DNA of 64,000 nt from Photobacterium kagoshimensis (GTDB lineage Bacteria > Pseudomonadota > Gammaproteobacteria > Enterobacterales > Vibrionaceae): positions 124,001 through 188,000 of the forward strand of contig NZ_JAKJSO010000010.1 of the NCBI RefSeq assembly GCF_050337045.1, in the 5' to 3' direction. The notes beneath the pieces were generated by a model that was not told the origin of the DNA, ran no database searches, and worked only from the letters and a program-made list of their open reading frames with translations. A program made the translations under genes and the position numbers. Positions 1 through 9,261 of this stretch are shown here, piece by piece (positions within the stretch are counted from its first letter, which is position 1; the number at the start of each line of letters is the position of its first letter).

Positions 1-1939
1 CTGCCGCCACTAAATTTCCGTCTCTGACTACAAAGAAATCATTCAACTCTTTAGTTACAAATTCTTGTGCGACAAGCTCTTCGGGCCAGTTATAGCTATC
101 ATCCTTTCCATAACGCTCGTAGATATACGCGCTAGCAATACCGGGTTCACCAAATTTCAATCGACAATATTTATCCGCATCTTGAGGGGTCATTTTCAAG
201 CCAATTAAGTCACTATTCGCTAAAGGTGACGCTTCTGCACTGCGAAATTTCTCTTTCATTTCTACAGGCAAGGTTCTAAATTCCGCCCAAGTTTCAGGAC
301 GATGAAGATGATATACACGATCTATGTTAACTGATTTATTGATATTCATTGTAGCGTGATAACCACTTTCGCCTTTCACTGTTATAGATCGGGTTAGTTT
401 ATTGTTTACTGGTAACTCACGACATACGTCATCACTGTTCAATATTTCATCATCAAAAGAGACACATAAACGTATCGCTCTTAAGTTAATAAAGCTAGGC
501 AGCGTTGGGGCGATTACAAATCGAGAAATAGTATTCGGCTCTGTACTTATAGCAAGCGGAAATACGGCACTTTTATTGGTTGATAGCCAATATGACTGAC
601 GAAATTCAGGGTAACCGGTAAGAGTTGCCGTTATTTCACCACCTTCTTTGAACTCCCCTTCAGCATCTAACCACGCTATATGCTCAGTCCTACAACTAGC
701 ATGCCCTCGAGTATGGCTGTTTATTGGTGTCACACAAAAACGAACTTTATTACCCTTTCCTAGATCACTATCCTGTAATCTGTAGCTCTGCTCGTTACTT
801 ACCTGTTTTTCTTGATCATTATTAACAATGGTCCATGAATATTCACTTTGAGTTTCTGGATTATTGTTACTTTCAAAGTATCGGTAAGCACCCATTAGAG
901 TATTGCCTTCAAAACGGTGACCCGATATAACAACATTAAGCGCGTGAGGGGTATCATTCGGTAACGGTTTAACCATCACTTCTTCTGTACACGTCACGTT
1001 TCCTGCTTTAGGCCACCCCGTTAATGAATAAGGGGTAACACAACCTTTCAACTGTTTATTGGCCATTGCGGTCTCAATATATAAGGACTGTGTTTTCGCT
1101 ACAGGCTGACCATCTAAAAACCATGAAAATGACGTACTATCGAGATCTTCTTTATCATTATCAAAGTCGAGAAACTCATAATTTAAAAATACATTTTTCC
1201 CTAATTCAATCTGCTCTAGTAACGGATCGATTATCGCAACCGGCTCAGACCCTGCTGCGCCTTGTATCATATTTGTCTCTTCTGAACATGATATTAATAT
1301 ATTCGTTATTGAATCTATAATACAAACAGAAATATGCTTACCTTCATCATCCACTGTCAGCCAATAAGAAGCTTGATTTTCATTAGGGATAATTTGGCCG
1401 TCACGCAACCAACGATAGGTAAACTCTTCATTTGGCGCTTCACCATCTTTATCAACAACAAAAGTTAATAATTCAGAGCCAACAATTTCAGGGGAATAAG
1501 CATTTGATAAAATCCTTACTACATGGTTTGTCTCATCAAAATATACAGGTGATATTAATACATACTTTGAGCATACCTTTTCCCCTGCTTTTCTATCCGT
1601 TCGGTTGAAGGGAATAACACAAAAGCGAATTCGAGTACCAGCAAGGCTATTGTCTTTAGGAATTCGGTATTTAAATCCACGGTGGATACTCATTCCGGCT
1701 TCAGTTTCCCAGTAGCCAATCGAGGCATCAAGCCCTGGTGGAACACTCGTAGAGTTAAACTTGTACTGACCAATCGCTTCTTGACCCGATTGAATCTGAT
1801 CGCCTTGCTCAATACCACTCAGTGCAACATTGGTCGCTTTCGGAGGCTTAGATACTTTTTGCTGCTCTGAATTACCATCACCACTGCCACATGCCGTAAT
1901 AAATACAGTCAGCAACAAAATATAAACATATCTATGCAT
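1..1939 (-). CDS. Large surface lipoprotein, 3' end beyond the window
   Basis: An open frame of about 646 codons runs without a stop from an ATG at 1939 to the left edge, so the gene is partial. I read the frame line by line and found no stop. The N-terminus is a short hydrophobic stretch ending in a lipobox (FITAC), so it is probably a lipoprotein anchored by the Cys of residue 17. The rest is a string of beta-rich modules with recurring patterns such as a YRW-L-DG type core and paired cysteines, resembling Ig-like repeats of secreted adhesins or hydrolases. No catalytic motif is visible in the part shown and I do not recognise a family. Three short plus-strand frames inside it are shadows. 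Confidence 0.8.
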   Translation of the reverse strand, partial: MHRYVYILLLTVFITACGSGDGNSEQQKVSKPPKATNVALSGIEQGDQIQSGQEAIGQYKFNSTSVPPGLDASIGYWETEAGMSIHRGFKYRIPKDNSLAGTRIRFCVIPFNRTDRKAGEKVCSKYVLISPVYFDETNHVVRILSNAYSPEIVGSELLTFVVDKDGEAPNEEFTYRWLRDGQIIPNENQASYWLTVDDEGKHISVCIIDSITNILISCSEETNMIQGAAGSEPVAIIDPLLEQIELGKNVFLNYEFLDFDNDKEDLDSTSFSWFLDGQPVAKTQSLYIETAMANKQLKGCVTPYSLTGWPKAGNVTCTEEVMVKPLPNDTPHALNVVISGHRFEGNTLMGAYRYFESNNNPETQSEYSWTIVNNDQEKQVSNEQSYRLQDSDLGKGNKVRFCVTPINSHTRGHASCRTEHIAWLDAEGEFKEGGEITATLTGYPEFRQSYWLSTNKSAVFPLAISTEPNTISRFVIAPTLPSFINLRAIRLCVSFDDEILNSDDVCRELPVNNKLTRSITVKGESGYHATMNINKSVNIDRVYHLHRPETWAEFRTLPVEMKEKFRSAEASPLANSDLIGLKMTPQDADKYCRLKFGEPGIASAYIYERYGKDDSYNWPEELVAQEFVTKELNDFFVVRDGNLVAA

Positions 1940-1978
1940 ATAATAATTTCTTTCTATTTCTATATTCCTAACAGCACA

Positions 1979-1998
1979 AAGGGCGAATTAACGCCCTT
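1979..1998 (-). terminator. Hairpin terminator after the histidine kinase gene
   Basis: Perfect 7-bp stem AAGGGCG / CGCCCTT with a 6-nt loop. Read on the minus strand it is followed by TTTG, a short U tract. It lies between the kinase gene and the start of the lipoprotein gene, so it probably ends the two-component transcript. Confidence 0.5.
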
Positions 1999-2194
1999 CT
2001 ATTAAGAAACAATTATTTATCTACCAGCAACGATGAGTAGCGGTAAGCTCAGTGATAGCTATTTTACGCTGTGGATTTCATTTATCAATACCTCGAAAAC
2101 CATAGATTCACGGCAATTATACAACTCTGCATATTGGTGCATTTCGCTAATTTTCATCACGGCATTCGATTCAATATAAGAATATAAATACGGC

Positions 2195-3598
2195 TTATCT
2201 ATGGTTATCTGGTTGTGATACTGGGAATTGTAGCGTTATGCGTAACCCACCGTTTTGGCCATTTTCTGCGGTTACCCCCCCTCCCATTACAGCCATAGAC
2301 TCTTTAACTATCGCGAGCCCTAAACCCGTCCCACCCGACAGCTTATCTCGAGCATCTTCTATCCGCGCGAACGGATCAAAAATGCGTTTTAGATGCAGTG
2401 GAGGGATCCCTCGGCCATTATCCGTTACCTCAAGCTTTACAACATTACCCACTTCGTGAGCAGAAACATGAATGATGGCATCTTGCCCTGCATATTTGAT
2501 GGCGTTACCCACTAGATTTTTTATAGCCCGTGAAGCCAGGCGATTATCTGCCATTACAAGTGGCAACGTTTTACTGACCTGACTACTAATCGTTTGCCCC
2601 GCCAATTTGCTGAACTGCGCTTCCATTACATGTAACGAACATAATGCTTCTAGCTGAACAGGGACAAGTTGAGGATCGTAACTCGCATTCTCTAACCGAC
2701 TGAATTCTAGAATTTCACTTACAAGATCATTCATTTCATCAGACTCTCTCTCTAGTCGGTCGGCCATCACTTGTTGGTCGTCGGATAAATGACGACGAAG
2801 TAGATGCAAAGCCAGACCATGGCGCGCTAACGGTGTCTTGAGCTCGTGGGACACATCACGGATCAAGCGTTTTTGCTTTTCCGCTAGCTCATGGATACGA
2901 TGCGTCATATGATCAAAGTCTTTCGCCAGTTCACTAAACTCCTTCACACTTTCACCAACTTCATTTGCAACCCGAACAGAAAAATCACCCTCTGATAAGC
3001 GACGACTCGCTTCTTGTAGCTGAGTAAGAGGTCGCTGTAAATAACGAGCCAACAGCCCAGAAAAGACAGTTAAAATGAGAACCGCTATAACGATTTGACT
3101 GAGTGCGAAATAGTATCGAAATGTATGTGCTGGATGTTTTTCATGTGGAAATTGAATAACAAGCTGATTTCCCTTGCTTAAAGGAACTGCAATAATAGGC
3201 TGATTGACCCTGTCATCTAAAATGCTATCTAGGCTACGAATAAAGTTCAGTTTAAACTTAAAGTGTGGATGCATTTCACGGCCACTGAGCACGTTTTGCT
3301 GTCTATCGAGAACAAACAAATAATAGTCCTGCCCTCTCTCCCAATCAGCTAACTCATCCATATCGCCTTCCGCAATCATCACTTCAGCCTGAAGTGAAAG
3401 TGCTAGCATTTCGCTTTGAACACGACTTGGCACATGCAGGATCGTTTTGATCAAAGCATGTTCTGCGATGTTTTGCAGACCTAAGATTAAAAGCAAAATA
3501 ACTGCAAAATATGAAAATAGTTTATAAGCTAGCGAGCCTTGGCTGTTAAGTCTGAACAAGGTTCTTGGGGAGAGTCGAGCGAGTTGAATACTTTGCAT
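2195..3598 (-). CDS. CpxA-like sensor histidine kinase
   Basis: A 467-residue membrane histidine kinase that should autophosphorylate on a conserved His and pass phosphate to the response regulator encoded just upstream. Two membrane segments (about 27-45 and 163-185) enclose a periplasmic sensor of about 115 residues. A HAMP linker follows (about 186-238), then the H-box RDVSHELKTPLAR with His251, an N box (IKNLVGNAIKYAG) and G boxes (DNGRGIPP, GGTGLGLAIVKE). A GAGGA ribosome binding site precedes the ATG. Length and layout match CpxA, but the sensor differs enough that this may be a paralogous system rather than the envelope-stress CpxA itself. It lies 87 bp downstream of its regulator, same strand. 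Confidence 0.9.
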   Translation of the reverse strand: MQSIQLARLSPRTLFRLNSQGSLAYKLFSYFAVILLLILGLQNIAEHALIKTILHVPSRVQSEMLALSLQAEVMIAEGDMDELADWERGQDYYLFVLDRQQNVLSGREMHPHFKFKLNFIRSLDSILDDRVNQPIIAVPLSKGNQLVIQFPHEKHPAHTFRYYFALSQIVIAVLILTVFSGLLARYLQRPLTQLQEASRRLSEGDFSVRVANEVGESVKEFSELAKDFDHMTHRIHELAEKQKRLIRDVSHELKTPLARHGLALHLLRRHLSDDQQVMADRLERESDEMNDLVSEILEFSRLENASYDPQLVPVQLEALCSLHVMEAQFSKLAGQTISSQVSKTLPLVMADNRLASRAIKNLVGNAIKYAGQDAIIHVSAHEVGNVVKLEVTDNGRGIPPLHLKRIFDPFARIEDARDKLSGGTGLGLAIVKESMAVMGGGVTAENGQNGGLRITLQFPVSQPDNHR

Positions 3599-3616
3599 GG
3601 TTCCTCAACGCAAAAA

Positions 3617-3635
3617 GGCTACGCGCTGCGCAGCC
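3617..3635. other. Intercistronic hairpin between regulator and kinase genes
   Basis: GGCT-a-CGC / GCG-c-AGCC around a 3-nt loop, a GC-rich imperfect hairpin inside the 87-bp gap. There is no U tract, so an RNA-processing or attenuating hairpin is more likely than a full terminator. Confidence 0.35.
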
Positions 3636-3685
3636 TAGTAAATCTAATATAAATAAACACAAGGTTATAGATGTATTACCACAAT

Positions 3686-4348
3686 TTACGACGCCATGGC
3701 TAAAAAGCTGTAACCCTTACCACGTATGGTTTTAATATGTTGCTTGGATAAGCCAGATTGCACCATTTTACGGCGAATATTGCTGATGTGCATATCAAGG
3801 TTACGGTCAAATGGACTCAGGTCTTTCTTTAAGACTTCCTTTTGAAGCTCAGCTTTTGATACCACCACTTCATGGTGCTTAATCAAATATTCCAGTAATT
3901 CAGACTCTGTGCCTGTTAGGGGTAAACGCGCAATTTGCTGCGATAAGTTTTGTTCGCTGCAATGCTGAGACTGGCGTTGTCGTTCTAATCCAACACGTCG
4001 TAGGATCGCCGTCATTCGTGCAAGTAACTCAGGAACACGAAATGGTTTAGGCATGTAGTGATCTGCCCCAGCTTGCAATCCATCCATCATGGATGTCTCA
4101 TCTGCGAGTGCCGTTAACATTAGAATCGGTGTTGCAAAGCGTTGACAAATACGTCGCGCAACTTGCATACCATCAATGTTAGGTAACATGACGTCGAGTA
4201 ATACAAGATCAACGGGATAGTCTTGCATATATGTCAGCGCAGTTTCACCACAATGCCGACATTCAACATCATAGCCTTCACCCACCAACACATCCGCTAA
4301 CAATTCGCATAGCTGCACATCATCATCAATGACTAAAACACGAGACAC
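3686..4348 (-). CDS. CpxR-like OmpR-family response regulator
   Basis: A 220-residue DNA-binding response regulator. The receiver domain (1-115) has the acidic pocket (VIDDD, residues 6-10), phospho-acceptor Asp52 in LLDVMLPNIDG, and Lys101 in PKPF. The C-terminal part (about 125-218) is an OmpR-type winged helix ending in IKTIRGKGYSF. The start is GTG, chosen because it has AAGGTG upstream and because the protein then begins directly with the first beta strand. The kinase gene follows on the same strand, so they form a conventional regulator-kinase pair. A terminator separates this gene from the binding-protein gene to its right, so it probably has its own promoter in 4349-4459. Confidence 0.92.
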   Translation of the reverse strand: MSRVLVIDDDVQLCELLADVLVGEGYDVECRHCGETALTYMQDYPVDLVLLDVMLPNIDGMQVARRICQRFATPILMLTALADETSMMDGLQAGADHYMPKPFRVPELLARMTAILRRVGLERQRQSQHCSEQNLSQQIARLPLTGTESELLEYLIKHHEVVVSKAELQKEVLKKDLSPFDRNLDMHISNIRRKMVQSGLSKQHIKTIRGKGYSFLAMAS

Positions 4349-4459
4349 GTTAATTACACCTTAATAAAAACTATTCGTATTTTAATTAACCTTTCGACGT
4401 GCTGCAATGATTAGTGTCAATTTTTCCATTTCGATACGATTTCGGCATATATATAACAA

Positions 4460-4495
4460 AAGAGGCACTTTTGCTTAGCAACAAAAATGCCTCTT
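4460..4495 (-). terminator. Terminator of the chemoreceptor / binding-protein operon
   Basis: Stem AAGAGGCA / TGCCTCTT with further internal TTTTG/CAAAA pairing. On the minus strand it ends in TTTGTTATAT. It lies directly after the sugar-binding protein gene and shows that gene is not cotranscribed efficiently with the regulator. Confidence 0.75.
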
Positions 4496-4519
4496 GGTTA
4501 CTTTAAATACAGAAAATAC

Positions 4520-5854
4520 TTACTGACACACAAGGGCTGACTTTGCATTTTTCTGTGGTTCATACCACGAGACTAAACCTTGCTGAATTGTCTGCGCTGC
4601 TTGTTTTGGGGTCAGAGTACCATTGAGCACCCCAACGCTGGTTTGCCACAATTGACCTTCAAGTTCTGGTTTGCCACGCGATAAAATTTGTGCTGAATTT
4701 CGAATTGTGGAATCACACTCATCACGCCACGCCATCATCTCTGCAGCGATAGGGTTTTTCACATCGATAAAATGATTAGATAATGAGAAAAAACCGGGCA
4801 GCGAATTGGTTATTAACTCAGCGAATTCTGCAGTCGTCATCCAATGTAAGAAAGCATTTGCTGCAGGATCATTCTTCGCTTTACTATTAAGTCCCATCCC
4901 CAAATCGGTATGATCACTGAAATAGCATTCCCCTTTCGCTTGCTCTACTGGCGGACGGAAAACACCCAGCTCGATACTGCTATCAAAGGTTGAAATATCC
5001 CAGGACCCGGCAGGGAAAATAGCGGCTTTGCCCGATTTGAATAGTGCAATTGAGTCGTTATAGCCACGTTGTTGATAACCTTGACCTAAATAAGGTTGCC
5101 ACGATGCTAATTGCTCGAACGTTTGTTGATAAGCTTTATCCGAGAAACGCTCCGTGCCACTAATGAGTGCTAAACGTCCATCTTCCCCTTTCCAATAGTT
5201 TGGACCCACGTTTTGGAAGCCCATGGTGGCTGCTTCCCATTTGTCTTTAGTGCCGATAGCTAAAGGGACGTAGTTACCATTTTGTTTTACGCGCTCAAGC
5301 ACTCGAGCAAACTGTGCAGTTGTTGTTGGCGCATTAATACCTAGTTCTTTAAATACGGTTTTGTTATAGAAAAAGCCATGAATCACCGATGCCATAGGCA
5401 AGCAAAAGGTTTGTGCACCTGAATCTGTCTGCCATGGGCCTAATGCAAAACTTGGGAAATTCTCCATCCCTGCAATTTCAGTAATATCGCTAAAATACCC
5501 TTGTTTGAATAACGACAAAGAGGCGTCAAATGGGCGGCATGCGATTAAGTCCCCTGCCGTACCCTCTGCCAAATCCTTGGCAAGTTGGCCATTGAAAGTA
5601 GAAGGATCCGTTGGCGCGCGGTACTTTACCTTAATATTTGGGTAATGCTTGTTAAATGCCGGGATAATGGTGTTTGCCCACACTGCATCATCATTACGCC
5701 AAGAGTCAATCACAACACTGCCTTGAATAGAAGTATTGGCGGCCACAGCAACAGATGTATTACATGCCGCGAATGTCACCATACCTAAGGTAAGGCACCA
5801 AGCAGTCATGGTACGCGGTGAACGACGAACAGTTTGCTTATTACGAATATTCAT
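4520..5854 (-). CDS. Orphan sugar-type ABC solute-binding protein
   Basis: A 444-residue periplasmic binding protein of the extracellular family 1 (MalE/UgpB-like, COG1653). A signal peptide (about 1-39) ends at AVAA-N. The mature part begins with GSVVIDSW and has the typical features of family 1 proteins: EGTAGDLIACRPFDASL, a FFYNKTVFKELG segment, FKSGKAAIFPAGSW, and a C-terminal helical region. No ABC permease or ATPase gene is nearby. Instead the gene starts 6 bp after a chemoreceptor gene on the same strand, which suggests the protein delivers a bound ligand to that receptor rather than to a transporter. The ligand cannot be told from sequence. A FAAC lipobox-like string is present, but the AVAA signal peptidase I site looks better. 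Confidence 0.9.
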   Translation of the reverse strand: MNIRNKQTVRRSPRTMTAWCLTLGMVTFAACNTSVAVAANTSIQGSVVIDSWRNDDAVWANTIIPAFNKHYPNIKVKYRAPTDPSTFNGQLAKDLAEGTAGDLIACRPFDASLSLFKQGYFSDITEIAGMENFPSFALGPWQTDSGAQTFCLPMASVIHGFFYNKTVFKELGINAPTTTAQFARVLERVKQNGNYVPLAIGTKDKWEAATMGFQNVGPNYWKGEDGRLALISGTERFSDKAYQQTFEQLASWQPYLGQGYQQRGYNDSIALFKSGKAAIFPAGSWDISTFDSSIELGVFRPPVEQAKGECYFSDHTDLGMGLNSKAKNDPAANAFLHWMTTAEFAELITNSLPGFFSLSNHFIDVKNPIAAEMMAWRDECDSTIRNSAQILSRGKPELEGQLWQTSVGVLNGTLTPKQAAQTIQQGLVSWYEPQKNAKSALVCQ

Positions 5855-5860
5855 CTTCTT

Positions 5861-7840
5861 CTATACCTTAAAGCGTTCAATCAAAGTTTGCTGTTGCGAT
5901 GCCAGCATTGACAGCGCTTCACTACTATCGGCAGATTCTCGCGCCTCAGCTTCAGCGTTGTAAGCAACATGCGCAATGCCATTGATGTGTTCAGCAACTT
6001 GTTGGCTTACCGAGATCTGCTCTTCTGTCGCAAGTGCTACCTGCTCTGCCATCTCATTAATTTGCATCATACGTTCAGCAATACTTTGCAATGTCTGATC
6101 CGTTAATCGACTTTGTTCAACGCACTCATCGGTCTGCTGCTGACTACGTGCCATAACAGAAACAACTTCAGCCGCACTTTGTTGTAAGTTTTGGATCATA
6201 TGTTGAATTTCCTCAGTCGATTGCTGAGTACGATTCGCTAATGCACGAACTTCATCGGCAACAACTGCAAAGCCACGTCCTTGTTCACCCGCGCGTGCCG
6301 CTTCAATGGCAGCGTTGAGCGCCAGTAAATTAGTTTGTTCTGCAATACCTCGGATCACATCTAAAATGCTACCAATATTATTGCTGAACCCCTCTAAATT
6401 ACGTGTGATACCCGCTGCTTCAGTGATGTCGTTGGCAAGGCGCTCAGTGATCAAACGGTTTTGAGCCACTTGATTACGCCCCGCCAGTGTTGCTGAATTG
6501 GCTTCGTTAACTTCAACAACGGTTAGATCTGAAGAACGTGAAATTTCTTTTGCACTGACCTCTAATTCTGAAATCGCGGCGGCAACTTGATCGGTTCGTG
6601 CTTTTTGATCTTCAACACGCCCCATCGCCTGCTCGCTAATAGTGGCGGTTTTGTTGGCTTCGTCCACCAAACGGGCTGAACCTTGGTTAATCTGCTTTAA
6701 AATATCCGCCATGCTTTGAGAAAGTTGGTCGATAGATTGCGATAATGCGCCAAATTCGCAAGAAGATTGATAGTTCGTTCGTTGGGTCATATCGCCAGCA
6801 GTCATTTTCCTTAACACTGCATTAATCGATTTTAACGGCGTATGGATACTTTTCGCAGTTGATATTGCCACGATCAAAGCAACTGCAGCTGAAATACAGC
6901 CAGCTAACACAACCATCAATACAGCATTTGAAACTGCCTCATCGGCAGCTTGACGACTGAGGATGGCGAATTGACGCGCGTAATCCACATAATCTTCGAG
7001 TGCATTTTGGGTCGTCACAACATGTGCGAGCGCTTGCTGATTTTGAACCAAAATACCCTGCTGTAGCCTTTGCTGCTCCGCCATTATTGCCAGTAAACCA
7101 TTACTGCCTAATGTCAGGTCGTGAACTTTTTTCAAGTTACGGCTGTATCGTGCTTTTACATCTGACTCAACATTAATACGGGCTAATCGCTGATTCGCAA
7201 TTTCGATATCTTTTGCAAATACTTTTCCTAACGCGACTAAATCCGTATCTGCGTTTGCGCGACGTAAATTTTTCAAGTCGCGACCAATGCCACTGGTGAT
7301 CAACTCAGCACGGTTATGCATAGAGCGTTTTACGCTTGCACGTTGAAGTAATAAATTGGCCGCCCATTGGTAAGTATCTTCTAACCGCAAGAATTTTTCA
7401 TTGAGCTCAGCGCGCTGTGCATTTACAGCAATCAATTGATGGTGCTGCGACAAAACAGTTTCTGCTGATAAGAAAAAACTATCAGAGGCGATTAATACGG
7501 GACGTAAAGCATCGCGTGCTTGCTCGCTATTCGCTTGTGAAATTACATGCTTTTTTGCTTGTTCAAATTTCTCTTTGGCAAGCTCAAACGCCTGCTTTTT
7601 TGCTGGTAATGTTGTTACATCATCCGTTGTTCTGTATTCCACCAGCATGAGCTGACTTTCCAGAAGATCAGCCAAAAGCTGACTAGACGAAATAACCATA
7701 GGAGTCGAGTTTTCTGTTACATCAAGTAGACGGCTATGAATACGATTGGTGTTGCTATAACTAATGCCGCCAACAATGGCGATCAAAATAAACATCAATG
7801 CGAAACCAGCAATAGTCCTTTGTACTATCGAGAGAGACAT
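5861..7840 (-). CDS. Methyl-accepting chemotaxis protein, helical-bundle sensor
   Basis: A 659-residue chemoreceptor. TM1 (about 10-28) is followed by a long, almost wholly helical periplasmic region (about 30-300), which fits a helical bimodular (HBM) type sensor. Then come TM2 (about 303-325), a HAMP linker, and a signalling domain with the hallmark hairpin EQTNLLALNAAIEAARAGEQ at about residues 500-520. There is no C-terminal CheR/CheB-binding pentapeptide. It is the first gene of a two-gene unit with a periplasmic solute-binding protein. HBM-type sensors are known to bind either small ligands or binding proteins, so the pairing is suggestive. No flagellar or che genes are close by. Confidence 0.93.
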   Translation of the reverse strand: MSLSIVQRTIAGFALMFILIAIVGGISYSNTNRIHSRLLDVTENSTPMVISSSQLLADLLESQLMLVEYRTTDDVTTLPAKKQAFELAKEKFEQAKKHVISQANSEQARDALRPVLIASDSFFLSAETVLSQHHQLIAVNAQRAELNEKFLRLEDTYQWAANLLLQRASVKRSMHNRAELITSGIGRDLKNLRRANADTDLVALGKVFAKDIEIANQRLARINVESDVKARYSRNLKKVHDLTLGSNGLLAIMAEQQRLQQGILVQNQQALAHVVTTQNALEDYVDYARQFAILSRQAADEAVSNAVLMVVLAGCISAAVALIVAISTAKSIHTPLKSINAVLRKMTAGDMTQRTNYQSSCEFGALSQSIDQLSQSMADILKQINQGSARLVDEANKTATISEQAMGRVEDQKARTDQVAAAISELEVSAKEISRSSDLTVVEVNEANSATLAGRNQVAQNRLITERLANDITEAAGITRNLEGFSNNIGSILDVIRGIAEQTNLLALNAAIEAARAGEQGRGFAVVADEVRALANRTQQSTEEIQHMIQNLQQSAAEVVSVMARSQQQTDECVEQSRLTDQTLQSIAERMMQINEMAEQVALATEEQISVSQQVAEHINGIAHVAYNAEAEARESADSSEALSMLASQQQTLIERFKV

Positions 7841-8142
7841 AATTCACTTCTTATATTATGTGTAATGGCGTGGAATTTACTGATCAAACAATCAATATCC
7901 ATCAGTCTGCAATATACTTATTTCACGGTTCAAATTAAAAACAATAAAATCAATTTTATTAATTAGATCACAGATTTATAAAAACAAGCAAAACGAGTAA
8001 GATAATCAGAACCGGCAAGAGTGAAGATCACGCTATACAGTATGAGAGACAAACAGTGAGGATATTGGCGCCTAGTTCTATATGAAATAGACGCCAATTG
8101 GCTACGAGGTATAACCGTGAATTAATGAGTCGGTAGGTTTAG
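7841..8142. promoter_or_regulatory. Upstream region of the chemoreceptor, with a hairpin
   Basis: About 300 bp without a gene. It must hold the minus-strand promoter of the chemoreceptor operon. At 8064-8098 there is an inverted repeat ATTGGCG / CGCCAAT with inner CTA/TAG pairing, probably the end of the YdcH-family transcript though no clear U tract follows. The part at 7900-7980 is very AT-rich. I see no recognisable operator. Confidence 0.4.
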
Positions 8143-8400
8143 CTAGCAATTTGCGTTGTCGTGATGTTGAATAAGCTGCTTATGTAACTGATCTTTCAGT
8201 TTTAAACGCTGAAGTTTCAAGTTGTGCATGTCGTTATCATCAATCGGGCTACCTGACACTTCCAGCTGACGAATATCGTAATCTAATTCATGATACTGCT
8301 GAAGGTCTGCCTTAAAGCTTGGGTCATCATGATTAAGTTGAACAATATCTAATTTGAGTTCAGGAAAATCTAAGATAAAAGCATGGTTTTCATTTAGCAT
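8143..8400 (-). CDS. YdcH family (DUF465) small protein
   Basis: A short, highly charged helical protein of 85 residues that matches the DUF465/YdcH pattern: a -F--L---Y-ELDY-I--LE segment followed by a LK--RL-LKDQL-K segment. The function of the family is unknown. I place the start at the internal ATG (8400), because AGAGGGA lies 8 nt upstream of it, whereas the ATG 30 bp earlier has no ribosome binding site. The DUF465 domain is intact from either start. Confidence 0.82.
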   Translation of the reverse strand: MLNENHAFILDFPELKLDIVQLNHDDPSFKADLQQYHELDYDIRQLEVSGSPIDDNDMHNLKLQRLKLKDQLHKQLIQHHDNANC

Positions 8401-8557
8401 TCGCGTTCCCTCTTCTGTCAGATTACTCATCAGTATAGAAGTAATTTATTGAAAGAAATGAGGTTTACCACGCAAACTAACTAAGTTTAAGGCTATCACC
8501 TTACTATCGTCACCCTCCCTTATCACCAGCGTATTAAGCTGGCACTTTGCATTCAAT

Positions 8558-9073
8558 TTAACCATCAAAGGCGGAATGAAAAGCCACATTTCCCGTTGGT
8601 AATTCAACATCCGTGGTGCTTAACGTTCTCATCAAAAAATACTCAGCAGGTACACCAGCAAGTGTCAGGTTAGAATGAGCTTTAAAACCAAAACGACCGT
8701 AATACTCTGGTTCACCAAGCAAAACAATGCCTTCAGCTCCACGCGTTTTCATCATCTCAACGCCAATATTTATCAGCTGGCTGCCAATGCCTTCACCTTG
8801 TCGATTGGGGCACACAGACACTGGGCCTAACCCAAACCACGCAGAAGTGATACCAGCCACTGTAACGGGAGAAAAAGCGATATGCCCAATAATGCCTGAT
8901 GCATCTTCCGCAACTAATGAGAGAGTTAAAGCCCCGTCATTACGGAGTCCGGTAATGATTAAATGCTCTGTCGGCTTCGCACCTGGAGCATGGTGGGGAT
9001 GACCTTCAAATGCGCGATAAGTAAGGGTTTCTATTGCATTATTGTCTGACGTTTCTTGCGCTCTAATTTTCAT
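8558..9073 (-). CDS. GNAT N-acetyltransferase, YhbS-like
   Basis: A 171-residue single-domain acetyltransferase of the GNAT fold. The acetyl-CoA signature is visible as LGPVSVCPNRQGEGIGSQLI (the R-Q-x-G-x-G loop), followed by the GLVLLGEPEYYGRFGF-type element (here IVLLGEPEYYGRFGF) typical of YhbS relatives. The substrate is not predictable. An AAAGG sequence lies 7 nt upstream of the ATG. It stands alone, with about 190 bp between it and the PTS gene. Confidence 0.88.
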   Translation of the reverse strand: MKIRAQETSDNNAIETLTYRAFEGHPHHAPGAKPTEHLIITGLRNDGALTLSLVAEDASGIIGHIAFSPVTVAGITSAWFGLGPVSVCPNRQGEGIGSQLINIGVEMMKTRGAEGIVLLGEPEYYGRFGFKAHSNLTLAGVPAEYFLMRTLSTTDVELPTGNVAFHSAFDG

Positions 9074-9261
9074 TACAAACCTTTCGTCTAATCACTAATA
9101 TAGCCCGCTTTATGGCCTAAGTATTAAATATACTGTTGATGATTTATGACGTCACCAACACTCAAGAAGGCGTGTACTGTAAAGTGTAAACTTGTAGACA
9201 GGTCAAACAGAAATTTCAACATTTACGTTTTGATTTTTTACTTCTGTGGCTGTGATTTGGG

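Noticed and set aside
4520..5854. Binding protein as a lipoprotein (FAAC string)
   Set aside because: The residue at -3 is Phe and a standard signal peptidase I site (AVAA) follows shortly, so a soluble periplasmic protein is more likely.
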